DNA of 64,000 bases from Serratia liquefaciens ATCC 27592 (GCF_000422085.1 NC_021741.1:4464001-4528000); one strand, 5' to 3'; shown: positions 48,468 through 57,839, numbered from the stretch's first letter. Program-made: numbers and translations. The notes: generated from the letters alone by a model not told the origin.

Positions 48468-49991
48468 ATGAAGAAACTGCTCCCCCTTCTTATCGGACTG
48501 AGCCTGGGCGGCTTCAGTGCAATGAGCCAGGCAGAGAACCTGCTGCAGGTCTACAAACAGGCCAGGGAAAGTAACCCGGATCTGCGCAAAACCGCCGCTG
48601 ACCGTGACGCCGCATTCGAAAAAATCAACGAAGCGCGCAGCCCCTTACTGCCACAGCTGGGGTTAACCGCAGGTTACGATTACACCAACGGTTATCGTGA
48701 CAGCAATGGCGTAAACAGTAACGTCACCAGCGGCTCATTGGCGTTGACCCAGACCATCTTCGACATGTCGAAATGGCGCGCGCTGACGCTGCAGGAAAAA
48801 ACCGCCGGCATCTCCGACGTGACCTTCCAGACTTCGTCGCAACAGCTGATCCTCGATACCGCCACCGCCTATTTCAACGTGCTGAGCGCCATCGATTCAC
48901 TGTCCTATACCCAAGCGCAGAAACAGGCGGTATATCGCACCCTGGATCAAACCACTCAGCGCTTTAACGTTGGTCTGGTAGCAATCACCGACGTGCAGAA
49001 CGCCCGTTCCAACTACGATACGGTACTGGCGGCGGAAGTCACTGCCCGTAACACGCTGGATAACGCGTTGGAAAAACTGCGCCAGGTCACCGGCACCTTC
49101 TACCCGGAACTGGCTTCGCTGAATACCGACCGTTTCAGCACCCAGCGTCCGGAAGCAGTGAATAATCTGCTGAAAGAGGCCGAAAGCCGCAACCTGAGCC
49201 TGTTATCCGCTCGCCTGAGCCAGGATCTGGCCCGCGAGCAGATCCGCTCCGCACAAACCGGCTATATGCCAACAATAGATGTCAGCGCATCTACCGGTAT
49301 CAGCAATACCAAATATAACGGTTCCGCTACTAGTGGTCCGGTGAATTCATCACGTTACAGCGATTCCGATGCCGGTCAGAATAAAGTTGGCATCAGCTTT
49401 AACTTGCCTCTGTACAGCGGTGGCCAGACCAACTCGCAGGTGCAACAAGCACAGTACAACTTCGTGGGCGCCAGTGAGCAACTGGAAAGTGCACACCGTA
49501 ACGTAGTGCAGACTGTTCGTTCCTCATTCAATAACGTGAACGCCTCGATCAGTAGCATCAACGCCTACAAACAGGCAGTGGTGTCGGCTCAGAGTTCACT
49601 GGATGCAATGGAAGCAGGTTATCAGGTCGGTACCCGCACCATCGTGGACGTGCTGGATGCCACCACCACGCTGTATAACGCCAAGCAACAGCTCTCCAGC
49701 GCGCGTTATACCTATCTGATCAACCAGTTGAACATCAAGTTTGCGCTCGGTACCTTGAACGAGAACGACCTGATGCTGTTGAACGGTGCCTTGGGCAAAC
49801 CAATCTCTACCTCGCAAGACGTGGTAGCGCCACCGACCACGGCGCAAGACGCTTATGCCGACGGTTATCAGGATAATGCGCCTGCACGGCAAAGCGCAGC
49901 GCCGGCACCGGTTGCCGCTACCCGGACCTCTGCGCCGGTGAGCACAACCACTCCGCCTGTACGCAACAGCGGTAATCCATTCCGCAACTGA
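48468..49991 (+). CDS. tolC: Outer-membrane efflux channel TolC
   Basis: 507 residues from the ATG at 48468, where AAGGA is six bases upstream; the ATG six bases earlier overlaps it. Signal peptide MKKLLPLLIGLSLGGFSAMSQA, then the mature ENLLQVYKQARESNP. Two internally homologous halves form the trimeric barrel and coiled-coil tunnel: QTIFDMSKWRALTLQEK and NARSNYDTVLAAE in one, NAYKQAVVSAQSSLDAMEAGY and VLDATTTLYNAKQQL in the other. It serves RND pumps such as AcrAB and type I secretion. The C-terminal tail differs from E. coli, being alanine- and proline-rich, but ends in the same NPFRN. Confidence 0.98.
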   Translation: MKKLLPLLIGLSLGGFSAMSQAENLLQVYKQARESNPDLRKTAADRDAAFEKINEARSPLLPQLGLTAGYDYTNGYRDSNGVNSNVTSGSLALTQTIFDMSKWRALTLQEKTAGISDVTFQTSSQQLILDTATAYFNVLSAIDSLSYTQAQKQAVYRTLDQTTQRFNVGLVAITDVQNARSNYDTVLAAEVTARNTLDNALEKLRQVTGTFYPELASLNTDRFSTQRPEAVNNLLKEAESRNLSLLSARLSQDLAREQIRSAQTGYMPTIDVSASTGISNTKYNGSATSGPVNSSRYSDSDAGQNKVGISFNLPLYSGGQTNSQVQQAQYNFVGASEQLESAHRNVVQTVRSSFNNVNASISSINAYKQAVVSAQSSLDAMEAGYQVGTRTIVDVLDATTTLYNAKQQLSSARYTYLINQLNIKFALGTLNENDLMLLNGALGKPISTSQDVVAPPTTAQDAYADGYQDNAPARQSAAPAPVAATRTSAPVSTTTPPVRNSGNPFRN

Positions 49992-50007
49992 TTCGCGCAC
50001 AGCATTG

Positions 50008-50045
50008 AAAACGGGGTATGGCATCTGCCTGCCCCGTTTTTTTTG
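50008..50045 (+). terminator. Intrinsic terminator of tolC
   Basis: AAACGGGG and CCCCGTTT pair across a 15-base loop, with eight T residues at the end of the stem and beyond. It ends the tolC transcript, so ygiB and ygiC, which follow tolC closely in E. coli, are on a separate transcript here. Confidence 0.9.
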
Positions 50046-50138
50046 TCTCGGCTTATAGATTTGGATCCTCAGCCCCAATAGCAGGAATTCACTTCTGGGC
50101 GTTTGGGCAGAAGAACTGGCTGAAAATCGAGAAAAGGC

Positions 50139-51200
50139 TCAAATAACCTGCATAAGTGCTTTCATGTATCCCATCGCATAGGCCATACCCGAGTGCCATG
50201 GCGCCTCACAGCTCATCTGCGGCGAATGATCGGGGATCAATACACCGTTAAATTTGCACTCTTTTAGCACTCGCAACACCTTCAGCATGTCTATATCACC
50301 TTCATCGATAAAGGTTTCATGGTAGTACGGCACTTTGCCTTTCACATTGCGAAAGTGGATATAAGCAATGGCATCCTGCTGTGCGTACTGCTCCACCGCC
50401 TGGTAAACATCCCCCTCTGACATTTCGGCGATAGTGCCAAGGCAGAATTCCAGCGCATTCGCGTGGCTGGGTTGCAAATCCAGCAATTTTTGATACAAAT
50501 GCGGTTGATTGACCAACCGCGGCTGACCGCGTACAAACTCGAGCGGTGGATCATCCGGATGCGCTGCCAGCCTGACGCCAGCCTCTTCCGCCACCGGGAC
50601 AATCTGCGCCAGGAACCACTCAAGACGCTGCCAAAGCTGCTCTTTCGTCGTCACCTCTCTCAACCCTGTAGCGTTTTCATCCACCACCATATTCCACGCC
50701 ATGCTGGCCGGTAGCGGGCTTTCTGTTTGCTCATTGGCTCCGTTTAGCCCAACGGTTTTTGCTCCGCCACGCGCTTTATTTTCCTCTATTCGACCGGCGA
50801 CCCCGGCCAGGCTGAAGTTATAGCCAAAAACGGGAATACCGGCGGCACCCACATTGCGAATAATTTGTTTAACCGTTTCTATCTGCTGATTTTTTTTGGG
50901 GCCATCAAACAGAATGTCGTCCCAATGACAGGGATCGAAGTTTTCGATGGCAAAAAATGTCAGGCCGAATTTCTCCATCCGGGCACGAATATCGAGCAGC
51001 TCTTCCGTGCTCCAGATCTCCGCCTGCGCCGTTCCCCACCCTTGAGTATCGCCCACGGGCTGATTCGAACGAGAAAAACGATCGTTTCGATGAAAGTAAT
51101 CCACCATGTGCACCACGACATGCGTCGCACCGCACTGGCGAGCAAAGGCAAAGTGCTCATCATCCAGCATATGCTTGTACAGACCGAAACCCAGTTTCAT
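50139..51200 (-). CDS. Mannonate dehydratase family protein (UxuA-like)
   Basis: 353 residues from the ATG at 51200, with AGGAG eight bases upstream. A TIM-barrel protein that aligns with UxuA: RLAAHPDDPP (first metal histidine), ALEFCLGT (cysteine), AYIHFRNV (histidine), HETFIDEGDIDML and VLIPDHSPQ (aspartate). UxuA converts D-mannonate to 2-keto-3-deoxygluconate in hexuronate breakdown, using Mn or Fe. It is about 40 residues shorter than the E. coli enzyme and stands without uxuB, uxaC or a transporter, so a related sugar acid is possible. A 7-3-7 dyad lies upstream. Confidence 0.8.
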   Translation of the reverse strand: MKLGFGLYKHMLDDEHFAFARQCGATHVVVHMVDYFHRNDRFSRSNQPVGDTQGWGTAQAEIWSTEELLDIRARMEKFGLTFFAIENFDPCHWDDILFDGPKKNQQIETVKQIIRNVGAAGIPVFGYNFSLAGVAGRIEENKARGGAKTVGLNGANEQTESPLPASMAWNMVVDENATGLREVTTKEQLWQRLEWFLAQIVPVAEEAGVRLAAHPDDPPLEFVRGQPRLVNQPHLYQKLLDLQPSHANALEFCLGTIAEMSEGDVYQAVEQYAQQDAIAYIHFRNVKGKVPYYHETFIDEGDIDMLKVLRVLKECKFNGVLIPDHSPQMSCEAPWHSGMAYAMGYMKALMQVI

Positions 51201-51278
51201 CACCTTATCTCCTGAAGAAAAAAATTTTATTTATCACCGATTACGGATTCGTACCCTGCCCCTCAGGCACAAGCTATC

Positions 51279-51295
51279 AACCTGTATGACAGGTT
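51279..51295 (-). promoter_or_regulatory. 7-3-7 dyad upstream of the mannonate dehydratase gene
   Basis: AACCTGT, ATG, ACAGGTT is a perfect inverted repeat 79-95 bp before the start codon. The TGT-N3-ACA core fits the general pattern of GntR-family (FadR/UxuR-type) operators. No GntR gene is present in the window. Confidence 0.5.
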
Positions 51296-51434
51296 ATGAG
51301 AAATAAAAATAACAGAAAAGCGGCAAATCACTGCGATGTGATCTTCATCGTCAATATGGCAACGGCAAACCGTCGAAAAGAAGAGGGGGTGATATCATCA
51401 CGGCTATCGCTTTATCTCGTTTGGATGGGATCCG

Positions 51435-53381
51435 ATGGAGAACACTTCACGCTGGCAACGCCTGATCGAAGGCGAACTGCCGCCGGCCCAGCGCCCTGCT
51501 CCGGCAATTTATGCTTCCTGGCTACGTTGTCGCAGCCTGATGCAGCCTGCGGTGTGGAAAGCCCCCCACTGCGCGCTGGGCGCAACTTTTACGTCAATCT
51601 GCCAGCGTAAGAACGATCTGCTGACGCTCGGCCAGGCAGCATTGGAGGACGCCTGCGAATACATGGAACAGCGCCGCTGCCTGTTGGCTATCCTCGACGA
51701 AAGCGGCTGCATGCTGTGGCTGTGCGGCGATGTCCTGACTCGCGAACGTCTGCAGCTGTTGGGGTTTACCCCCGGCGCCTACTGGGCGGAAGGTGATATC
51801 GGCACCAATGCACCGTCGCTGGCGGCGTCGGAGGGGCATCCGATACAGGTACGCGGCAGCGAGCACGTGCGTCAGGCGCTGCACGACTGGTCATTCTGCG
51901 CCACCCCAGTCTATGACAACAGCGGCCGTCAACGCGGGTCAATTGCGCTGGGCTGTCTGCTGGCCGACTGCGCCGCCGGCGATCTGTCCCTGACGCTGGC
52001 GCTGGCACGCGAAATCGGCAATTCGCTGAATGCCGATGGCCTCCTTGCCGAGTCCAACCGTCACCTGAACCAGCTTTACGGCCTGCTCGACGGCGTGGAT
52101 GACGGCGTTATGGCCTGGGACCACCGCGGCTACCTGCAGTACATCAACCAGCGTGCCGCCACCCTGTTGAAACTGGATGAGCAGCAAAGCCAGGGCAAAC
52201 CGCTGACACAGCTGCTGACGCTGCCCGCGTTGCTCAACCGAGCTATCGCCCAGCGTCAGGCGCTGCAGCACGTTGAAGTCACCTTTGAGAGCCAGCGGCA
52301 GTTTATCGCAACGCTATTGACCCTGAAGCCGATCTTTGACGGCGAGCGCTGCAGCTTTATCGCCCTGCTGCATCCGCTGGAAAGGCTGCGCCAGTATGTC
52401 AGCAGCCAATTGGGGCGCGTCAGCCACAGCTTTGAACAGATGCCGTCCGCCTCGCTGGAGATGCGTCGCTTGATCCGCTATGGCCAACAGGCGGCGAAGG
52501 GGCAGCATCCCATTTTGCTGTGTGGCGAAGAAGGCGTCGGCAAGGAACAACTCAGTCAGGCGATCCACAATGCCAGCGATCGCGCCGCCGGGCCCTATAT
52601 CGCCCTCAACTGTCAGCTATTGCCGGAGGCCCAGGGGCTGCGCGAGCTGCTGGGCAGCGACGCCAACGAAGAGGAAGCGGGCCAGCTCAGCAAGTTTGAA
52701 TTGGCCAACGGCGGGACGCTGTATCTGGAACAGATTGAGTATTTACCGATGGAAATGCAGTCGGCACTGTTACAGGTGCTGAAAACCGGCGTGGTAATGC
52801 GGCTCAACTCTAACCGGGTGATCCCCGTCGACGTGCGGGTGATCGCCAGCAGCGCCGCCGATCTGCCATTGCTGGTGCAGCAAAATCGCTTTCGCCGTCA
52901 GCTGTTTTACAGCCTGCAGGCGTTCGAGATCCAGATCCCGGCGTTACGCCAGCGCCTGAGCGATATTCCACTGTTGGTGAAGCATCATCTGCGTACGCTG
53001 GAACAGCATTTCCAGTGCCGCTTCCGGGTAGACGACGAGGTGATGACCCAACTTGGGCTCTATCTGTGGCCCGGCAACGATCTGGAGCTGAAAGGCGTGG
53101 TGGAGCGCACGGCGATGATGTGCCACGGCCACCACCTGCAGCTGGCCGATCTGCCCGAGCACCTGCTCGGTCAACAGCCCTTACTGGAAAGCGATCCGCA
53201 GCCAGGTATGCCGCTGTTAACACTGGCGGAAATGGAGCGCCAGGCGATCATTCGCGCGGCCAACGTCAGCCGCGGGCAGTTGAATGAAATGGCGCAGCTG
53301 CTGGGGATTGGCCGCACTACGCTGTGGCGGAAAATCAAACAGTATCAAATTGATATCCGCCAGTTTAAGCTGCGCGCCTGA
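51435..53381 (+). CDS. dhaR: DhaR, activator of the dihydroxyacetone kinase operon
   Basis: 648 residues: an N-terminal GAF-like domain with an adjoining PAS region (AESNRHLNQLYGLLDGVDDGVMAWDHRGYLQYIN), a AAA+ domain, and a C-terminal Fis-type helix-turn-helix (GQLNEMAQLLGIGRTTLWRKIKQY). Walker A is CGEEGVGKEQLSQ (about 362). Walker B has decayed to GGTLYLEQI and the GAFTGA loop for sigma-54 is missing, as in E. coli DhaR, which acts on sigma-70 promoters. DhaK and DhaL-ADP oppositely control DhaR activity. Unlike E. coli it converges on dhaM, eight bases apart, instead of diverging from dhaK. Confidence 0.93.
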   Translation: MENTSRWQRLIEGELPPAQRPAPAIYASWLRCRSLMQPAVWKAPHCALGATFTSICQRKNDLLTLGQAALEDACEYMEQRRCLLAILDESGCMLWLCGDVLTRERLQLLGFTPGAYWAEGDIGTNAPSLAASEGHPIQVRGSEHVRQALHDWSFCATPVYDNSGRQRGSIALGCLLADCAAGDLSLTLALAREIGNSLNADGLLAESNRHLNQLYGLLDGVDDGVMAWDHRGYLQYINQRAATLLKLDEQQSQGKPLTQLLTLPALLNRAIAQRQALQHVEVTFESQRQFIATLLTLKPIFDGERCSFIALLHPLERLRQYVSSQLGRVSHSFEQMPSASLEMRRLIRYGQQAAKGQHPILLCGEEGVGKEQLSQAIHNASDRAAGPYIALNCQLLPEAQGLRELLGSDANEEEAGQLSKFELANGGTLYLEQIEYLPMEMQSALLQVLKTGVVMRLNSNRVIPVDVRVIASSAADLPLLVQQNRFRRQLFYSLQAFEIQIPALRQRLSDIPLLVKHHLRTLEQHFQCRFRVDDEVMTQLGLYLWPGNDLELKGVVERTAMMCHGHHLQLADLPEHLLGQQPLLESDPQPGMPLLTLAEMERQAIIRAANVSRGQLNEMAQLLGIGRTTLWRKIKQYQIDIRQFKLRA

Positions 53382-53389
53382 AGCGGCCG

Positions 53390-54823
53390 TCAGTGGCTGA
53401 GCTGCAATACCCCGCGTGCCGCATCCAGCATCGCTTTTTGGCCGTTGCGGGTTTTGCTCATGCAGTCGTGCATGCCAATCACCATCGGGATCCCCATCGC
53501 CTTAGCGAGGATCGCGCTGTGCGACAGCGCATTGCCACCGCTCAGGCAGATGCCCAGCACCAGCCGGCGATCTAACATCACCACGTCAGACGGCATCAGT
53601 TCGTCCATCACCAGAATCGACGGTGTGGTCAGCGTGATTAACGGCAACGGCTGCTGCTGCAGATGGCTCAAGGTGCGGCGCAGCATGTCGCGCACATCCA
53701 GCTCACGCGCCCGCATATATTCGTCGTCCAGTGCGCGATACTCCTCGGCTATCGCTTCCATCTCCTGCTGCCAGGCCTGCTCGGCGCTACATTGCTGACG
53801 GGCAATGCGGGTATAGGCCGCCTGCTGCAGGTCCGGATCGTCCAGCAACATGCTGTGCGCGCCGAAAATCGCCGCCTGCGGCTTGCCAATCAACGAGCCG
53901 GTGCGCTCCGCCAGGCGATTCAAATCGCTTAGCGTCTGTTGCAGCGCTTCACGCAGACGCTGCTGTTCGTTGAGTACGTCATCGGCGCCAATCTGGCGTT
54001 CGGTGATTGCCGGGCAGAAGCTGTACGCCTGCCAAACCGGGCCGCTGGTGACGCTTTCCGCCACCGGGATACCGTGCAGCGAAGGTAAACTTTGCTCAGA
54101 GACCGTTTCACCAAAGTGCTGCTCCGCCAATGCGCTAAAGGCCGCCAGCGCCTGGTCGGCCTGCGCACCGTCGGCAATCAGCCGGATGGTGTCGCCATGA
54201 CGCACCTGCAACAATGCCAGTTGGTTAAGGCTGCGAGGATTGGCGCACTGCCCCTGCTTTTCCAGCACCAGTTCGGCATCGAACGGCGCCAGCGCTTCCG
54301 CCAGCCGGGCCGCCGGGCGGGCGTGCAGCCCATGTGGATTCTGCACCGTCCAACTGACGCTTTTCCCCTGCGTCAGCGGTAATTCAACGTTTTTGACCAC
54401 GGGCGCAGTACCCTCGCCCAGTTGCGCCTGCTTGGCCTGCAACGCGCCCTGCGCCTCGGCCAGCACCTGCTCCAACCCCGCGCCGGCATTTGCGGCAACC
54501 ACGGCGGCCAGCGTCCCTTCAACCAACGGCGCCGAACACAGCCTGACTTTGGCGGCCAGCGCCGGATCCAGCAGATCGATGGCGGTTTCAGCGCTCAACA
54601 GCGCGCTGCCCAGGTCCATCAGCACCACAATGCCCGCGCCTTCAGCCACCGACTCTATCGCCTCCATCACCTTGATCGCATCGGTGCCTATCGGGTGCTC
54701 CGCATCATCGACACCCGCTGCCAGCGCCAGCTTGCAGCCGTCGCCACGCATCATCTGCAATGCCAGTTCCTCAACGCCGCGAGCCAACTGCGCACTGTGT
54801 GAAACAACAACGATATTGATCAT
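53390..54823 (-). CDS. dhaM: Dihydroxyacetone kinase phosphotransferase subunit DhaM
   Basis: A 477-residue three-domain PTS protein. An EIIA-Man-like domain comes first, with phospho-histidine in VVSHSAQLARGVEELA (H9). An HPr domain is in the middle (NPHGLHARPAARLAEAL, histidine near 171). A truncated Enzyme I N-terminal domain ends it (CLSGGNALSHSAILAKAMGIPMV). It carries phosphate from EI/HPr to the ADP on DhaL. It is the last gene of gldA-dhaK-dhaL-dhaM and overlaps in function with the general PTS. Confidence 0.96.
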   Translation of the reverse strand: MINIVVVSHSAQLARGVEELALQMMRGDGCKLALAAGVDDAEHPIGTDAIKVMEAIESVAEGAGIVVLMDLGSALLSAETAIDLLDPALAAKVRLCSAPLVEGTLAAVVAANAGAGLEQVLAEAQGALQAKQAQLGEGTAPVVKNVELPLTQGKSVSWTVQNPHGLHARPAARLAEALAPFDAELVLEKQGQCANPRSLNQLALLQVRHGDTIRLIADGAQADQALAAFSALAEQHFGETVSEQSLPSLHGIPVAESVTSGPVWQAYSFCPAITERQIGADDVLNEQQRLREALQQTLSDLNRLAERTGSLIGKPQAAIFGAHSMLLDDPDLQQAAYTRIARQQCSAEQAWQQEMEAIAEEYRALDDEYMRARELDVRDMLRRTLSHLQQQPLPLITLTTPSILVMDELMPSDVVMLDRRLVLGICLSGGNALSHSAILAKAMGIPMVIGMHDCMSKTRNGQKAMLDAARGVLQLSH

Positions 54824-54834
54824 CTCGCCTCCTG

Positions 54835-55467
54835 CTATTGGCCGGCGACCTCTGCCAGCGTTTTCATCATCAGCATCACCGAAGTTGCGCCCGGGTCCTG
54901 ATGACCGATGCTGCGCTCACCCAGATAACTGGCTCGCCCTTTGCGCGCCTGCATGGTGATAGTGCTTTCGACCGCCTGCTCTGCCCGCTCACTGGCGCGC
55001 TGCAGGGCTTCCGCGACGCCAAGCTGCTGCTCTACTGACTGACCAAGGCTGTCCACCACCGCCCACCAGGCATCGCACATGGTTTTATCACCCGGTTCCG
55101 CCTTGCCGCGCATCACTACGCCGTCAACGCCTTCCTGCATCAGTTGATGCAGCTCCGCCAGATCCAGGCTCTGTTTGGCATTCGCCGCCTGCGCCGCACG
55201 GATGAAGAAGGTGCCAAACAGCGGACCGCTGGCGCCGCCCACGCTGGACAGCAGCGTCATGCCGGTGTTTTTCAGGATAAAACCAATGTCTTTGTCCGCC
55301 ACCGAAGGCAGTTTCTCCACCACCTTGTTGAAGCCGCGGTTCATATTAAGCCCGTGGTCGGCGTCGCCGATCTCGGTATCCAGCCGGGTCAAGAAATCGC
55401 GCTGCTGAGTAAACACTTCGCCGCAACGCATCAGCCAATCGACCACTTGTTGTTTGGTTAACGCCAT
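54835..55467 (-). CDS. dhaL: Dihydroxyacetone kinase ADP-binding subunit DhaL
   Basis: A 210-residue helical barrel subunit. The Mg-ADP ligand aspartates are in LDTEIGDADHGLNMNRG (about 29-45), with GGASGPLFGTFFIRAA and GDKTMCDAW as further nucleotide contacts. It holds ADP as a fixed cofactor, is rephosphorylated by DhaM, and transfers phosphate to dihydroxyacetone on DhaK. ATG at 55467 with GAGGAGG. It lies nine bases after dhaK. Confidence 0.97.
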   Translation of the reverse strand: MALTKQQVVDWLMRCGEVFTQQRDFLTRLDTEIGDADHGLNMNRGFNKVVEKLPSVADKDIGFILKNTGMTLLSSVGGASGPLFGTFFIRAAQAANAKQSLDLAELHQLMQEGVDGVVMRGKAEPGDKTMCDAWWAVVDSLGQSVEQQLGVAEALQRASERAEQAVESTITMQARKGRASYLGERSIGHQDPGATSVMLMMKTLAEVAGQ

Positions 55468-55476
55468 AATTCCTCC

Positions 55477-56547
55477 TCAGCAACCCCAACGCAGCGCAGG
55501 CGTTTTCACCGGCGCATCCCACAGCGACAACAACTCGTCATCTACCTTCAGCAGCGTGATTGAAACCCCTTGCATGTCCAGCGACGTGCAGTAAGAACCG
55601 ATCAGGCTGCGTTCGACGATCAAGCCTGCTTCAGCGCAACGTTCCGCCAGACGGTGATAGACGCCATACAGCTCGGACAGAGGCGTCGCACCCAGGTTAT
55701 TCACCAATGCAATTACGCGATCGCCGCGCGTCAGCGGCTGCTTGGTTTGCGCTTCATCACGCCATTCCCCCTGCTGACGATCCCAAACGCGGAGGGTGCG
55801 CTGGTAATGGCCATGGTCTATCAGGGTATGGAACATGTCGTCCACCGCCGCATTGAGGGTGGTAAACGGACGCCGCGCAATGCCCGGCTCGCCGTGAATG
55901 CCGACGCCAAACTCCATCTCGTTTTCCGCCAGAACGAACGAGGGCTTGCCGGCGGCCGGTACGGTACAGGCTCCCAATGCGATGCCGATCGAATGCCCGT
56001 GATTGTTGATGCTGTGGCCCAGCGTCACCAGGCTATCCAGATCGTCACCGCGCGCCGCTGCCGCACCGAGCAATTTTTCCATCAGCACGGTATTGGCCAC
56101 CCCGCGACGTCCGGCGGTGAACAGGCTGTCTTTGACCGCCACGTCATCGTCCACCAGCACCGTCGCCACCTGGACGCCGCTGTCATGCAGCAGCTCGGTA
56201 GCGGTTTCAAAGTTCAGCACGTCGCCGGTATAGTTTTTTATTAGCAACAACACCCCGGCACCACCGTCGATCGCCTGGCCGCACTCGTACATTTTATCCG
56301 GCGTTGGCGAGGTGAAAATTTCGCCCGGGCAGGCGCCGTCGAGCATGCCTTCGCCGACAAAACCGCAGTGCATCGGCTCATGGCCGCTGCCACCGCCGGA
56401 CAGGATCGCCACTTTGCCCGCGACCGGCGCGTCGGCGCGAGTGACGAACACCGGCTCCTGATGCACCAACAGCTCCGGGTGCGCCTCTGCCAGCCCCAGC
56501 AGTTGCTCTTCCAGTACCGATTCCACCTTATTAATCAGTTTCTTCAC
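55477..56547 (-). CDS. dhaK: Dihydroxyacetone kinase substrate-binding subunit DhaK
   Basis: 356 residues from the GTG at 56547 (GAGGAAATAACC upstream), matching the E. coli N-terminus KKLINxV. LSGGGSGHEPMH and NYTGDILNFE-type segments (NYTGDVLNFETATELLHDSG) are conserved, and EFGVGIHGEPGI holds the histidine that forms a covalent hemiaminal with dihydroxyacetone (E. coli H218). It makes dihydroxyacetone phosphate together with DhaL and DhaM. It also binds and inhibits DhaR in E. coli. Confidence 0.97.
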   Translation of the reverse strand: MKKLINKVESVLEEQLLGLAEAHPELLVHQEPVFVTRADAPVAGKVAILSGGGSGHEPMHCGFVGEGMLDGACPGEIFTSPTPDKMYECGQAIDGGAGVLLLIKNYTGDVLNFETATELLHDSGVQVATVLVDDDVAVKDSLFTAGRRGVANTVLMEKLLGAAAARGDDLDSLVTLGHSINNHGHSIGIALGACTVPAAGKPSFVLAENEMEFGVGIHGEPGIARRPFTTLNAAVDDMFHTLIDHGHYQRTLRVWDRQQGEWRDEAQTKQPLTRGDRVIALVNNLGATPLSELYGVYHRLAERCAEAGLIVERSLIGSYCTSLDMQGVSITLLKVDDELLSLWDAPVKTPALRWGC

Positions 56548-56599
56548 GGTTATTTCCTCGTTTGGCCCACGGGACGCAGCCTGCTGCGCCCCTGCGGCA

Positions 56600-57706
56600 T
56601 CAGCTTGAGTGTCGTTGCAGCCAGGCATTGCCCAGCCGATCTGCCGTCAGAATGGCCGCCTGAACGCTGGCCGGCGTGACCTTGAACGGCATGTTGTGGA
56701 TAGTTTCGCCGGCAGCGCAGCTGGCTTCGGCAACCGCCATGATTTTCTCTGCCGCATCGCCGCTAACCCCCATTTGCGCCAGCGTGATCGGCAAACCGAG
56801 CTGCTGACAGAAACCCAGCACCGTTTCGATCTGCTCCATGCTGCTGTTTTGCAGCACCAGCTGCGACAGCGTGCCAAAAGCCACTTTCTCGCCGTGGTAC
56901 AGATGATGGCACTCTTCGAGCACGGTAAAGCCGTTGTGGATGGCATGCGCTCCCGCCAATCCGCTGCTTTCAAAGCCGATGCCGCTCAGGTAGGTATTGG
57001 CCTCGATAATGCGTTCGACCGCCTCCGTCACCACTCCGGCCTCGACCGCCAGCTTGGCTTTGACGCCCTCCGCCAACAGCGTCTCATAACACAAGCGCGC
57101 CAGACTGAGGGCTGCCAGCGTCGATTTGCCGCCCGCCATACTGGTGGCCTGTGCATCGAAACACGCCTGCGCCTCAAAATAAGTCGACAGCGCATCGCCC
57201 ATGCCCGCCACCAGCAGCCGCACCGGGGCCTTGGCGATAATTGCACTGTCCATCACCACCATGTCGGGATTGCGTGGGTAAATCAGGTATTCGGCAAATT
57301 CGCCCTGTTCGGTATAAATCACCGATAACGCGCTGGTCGGCGCATCGGTAGAGGCGATGGTCGGGATCAGCACCACCGGCAGATGCTGGTAATACGCAAT
57401 CGCTTTGGCGGTATCCAGCGTTTTGCCGCCGCCGATGCCAATCACTCCGCGACAACCGTGAGCCTTGAGCTCCCGGCCGAGCCGGTCGATTTCCTTATGG
57501 CAGCATTCGCCGTTGAACACGCAGGCATGGTGCTTCACCCCGTGCTGTTGCAGGCTGCCCATCAGGGTATCGCCCGCCAGTTTCATCACGAAGTCGTCGG
57601 CAATCACGAAATAATGGTCAGCAAGGTTTTTGGCGTATTCGCCCACGGCGGCCAATGCGTTGGCGCCCTGAATGTACTTGCCTGGAGACTGGATGATTCT
57701 CAACAT
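56600..57706 (-). CDS. gldA: Glycerol dehydrogenase GldA
   Basis: A 368-residue zinc-dependent, NAD-linked iron-type-fold dehydrogenase. NAD loop GVIGIGGGKTLDTAKA (about 90-105); zinc ligands in VAGMGDALSTYFEA, GLAGAHAIHNGFTVL and LYHGEKVAFG. It oxidises glycerol to dihydroxyacetone, the substrate of the DhaKLM kinase encoded just downstream on the same strand with a gap of 52 bases. In E. coli gldA lies far from dhaKLM; here the route from glycerol to dihydroxyacetone phosphate is together. Confidence 0.96.
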   Translation of the reverse strand: MLRIIQSPGKYIQGANALAAVGEYAKNLADHYFVIADDFVMKLAGDTLMGSLQQHGVKHHACVFNGECCHKEIDRLGRELKAHGCRGVIGIGGGKTLDTAKAIAYYQHLPVVLIPTIASTDAPTSALSVIYTEQGEFAEYLIYPRNPDMVVMDSAIIAKAPVRLLVAGMGDALSTYFEAQACFDAQATSMAGGKSTLAALSLARLCYETLLAEGVKAKLAVEAGVVTEAVERIIEANTYLSGIGFESSGLAGAHAIHNGFTVLEECHHLYHGEKVAFGTLSQLVLQNSSMEQIETVLGFCQQLGLPITLAQMGVSGDAAEKIMAVAEASCAAGETIHNMPFKVTPASVQAAILTADRLGNAWLQRHSS

Positions 57707-57839
57707 AACCGGATCCTTGTAGGGAAATTGGCGATGGTAACGTTCAGATATCAGGTGATGCTGCGTCGGTCTTGTGCCGCCGCGTTGTTATGGACTGACT
57801 ATAGGGCTTGCCGCTTGCTTTGCGATCTCGGGATTTTTC

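Noticed and set aside
57721-57800. Possible sigma-54 promoter before gldA
   Set aside because: A GG...GC pattern can be found on the minus strand but the spacing is 12 rather than 10 bases, and DhaR lacks the sigma-54 contact loop.
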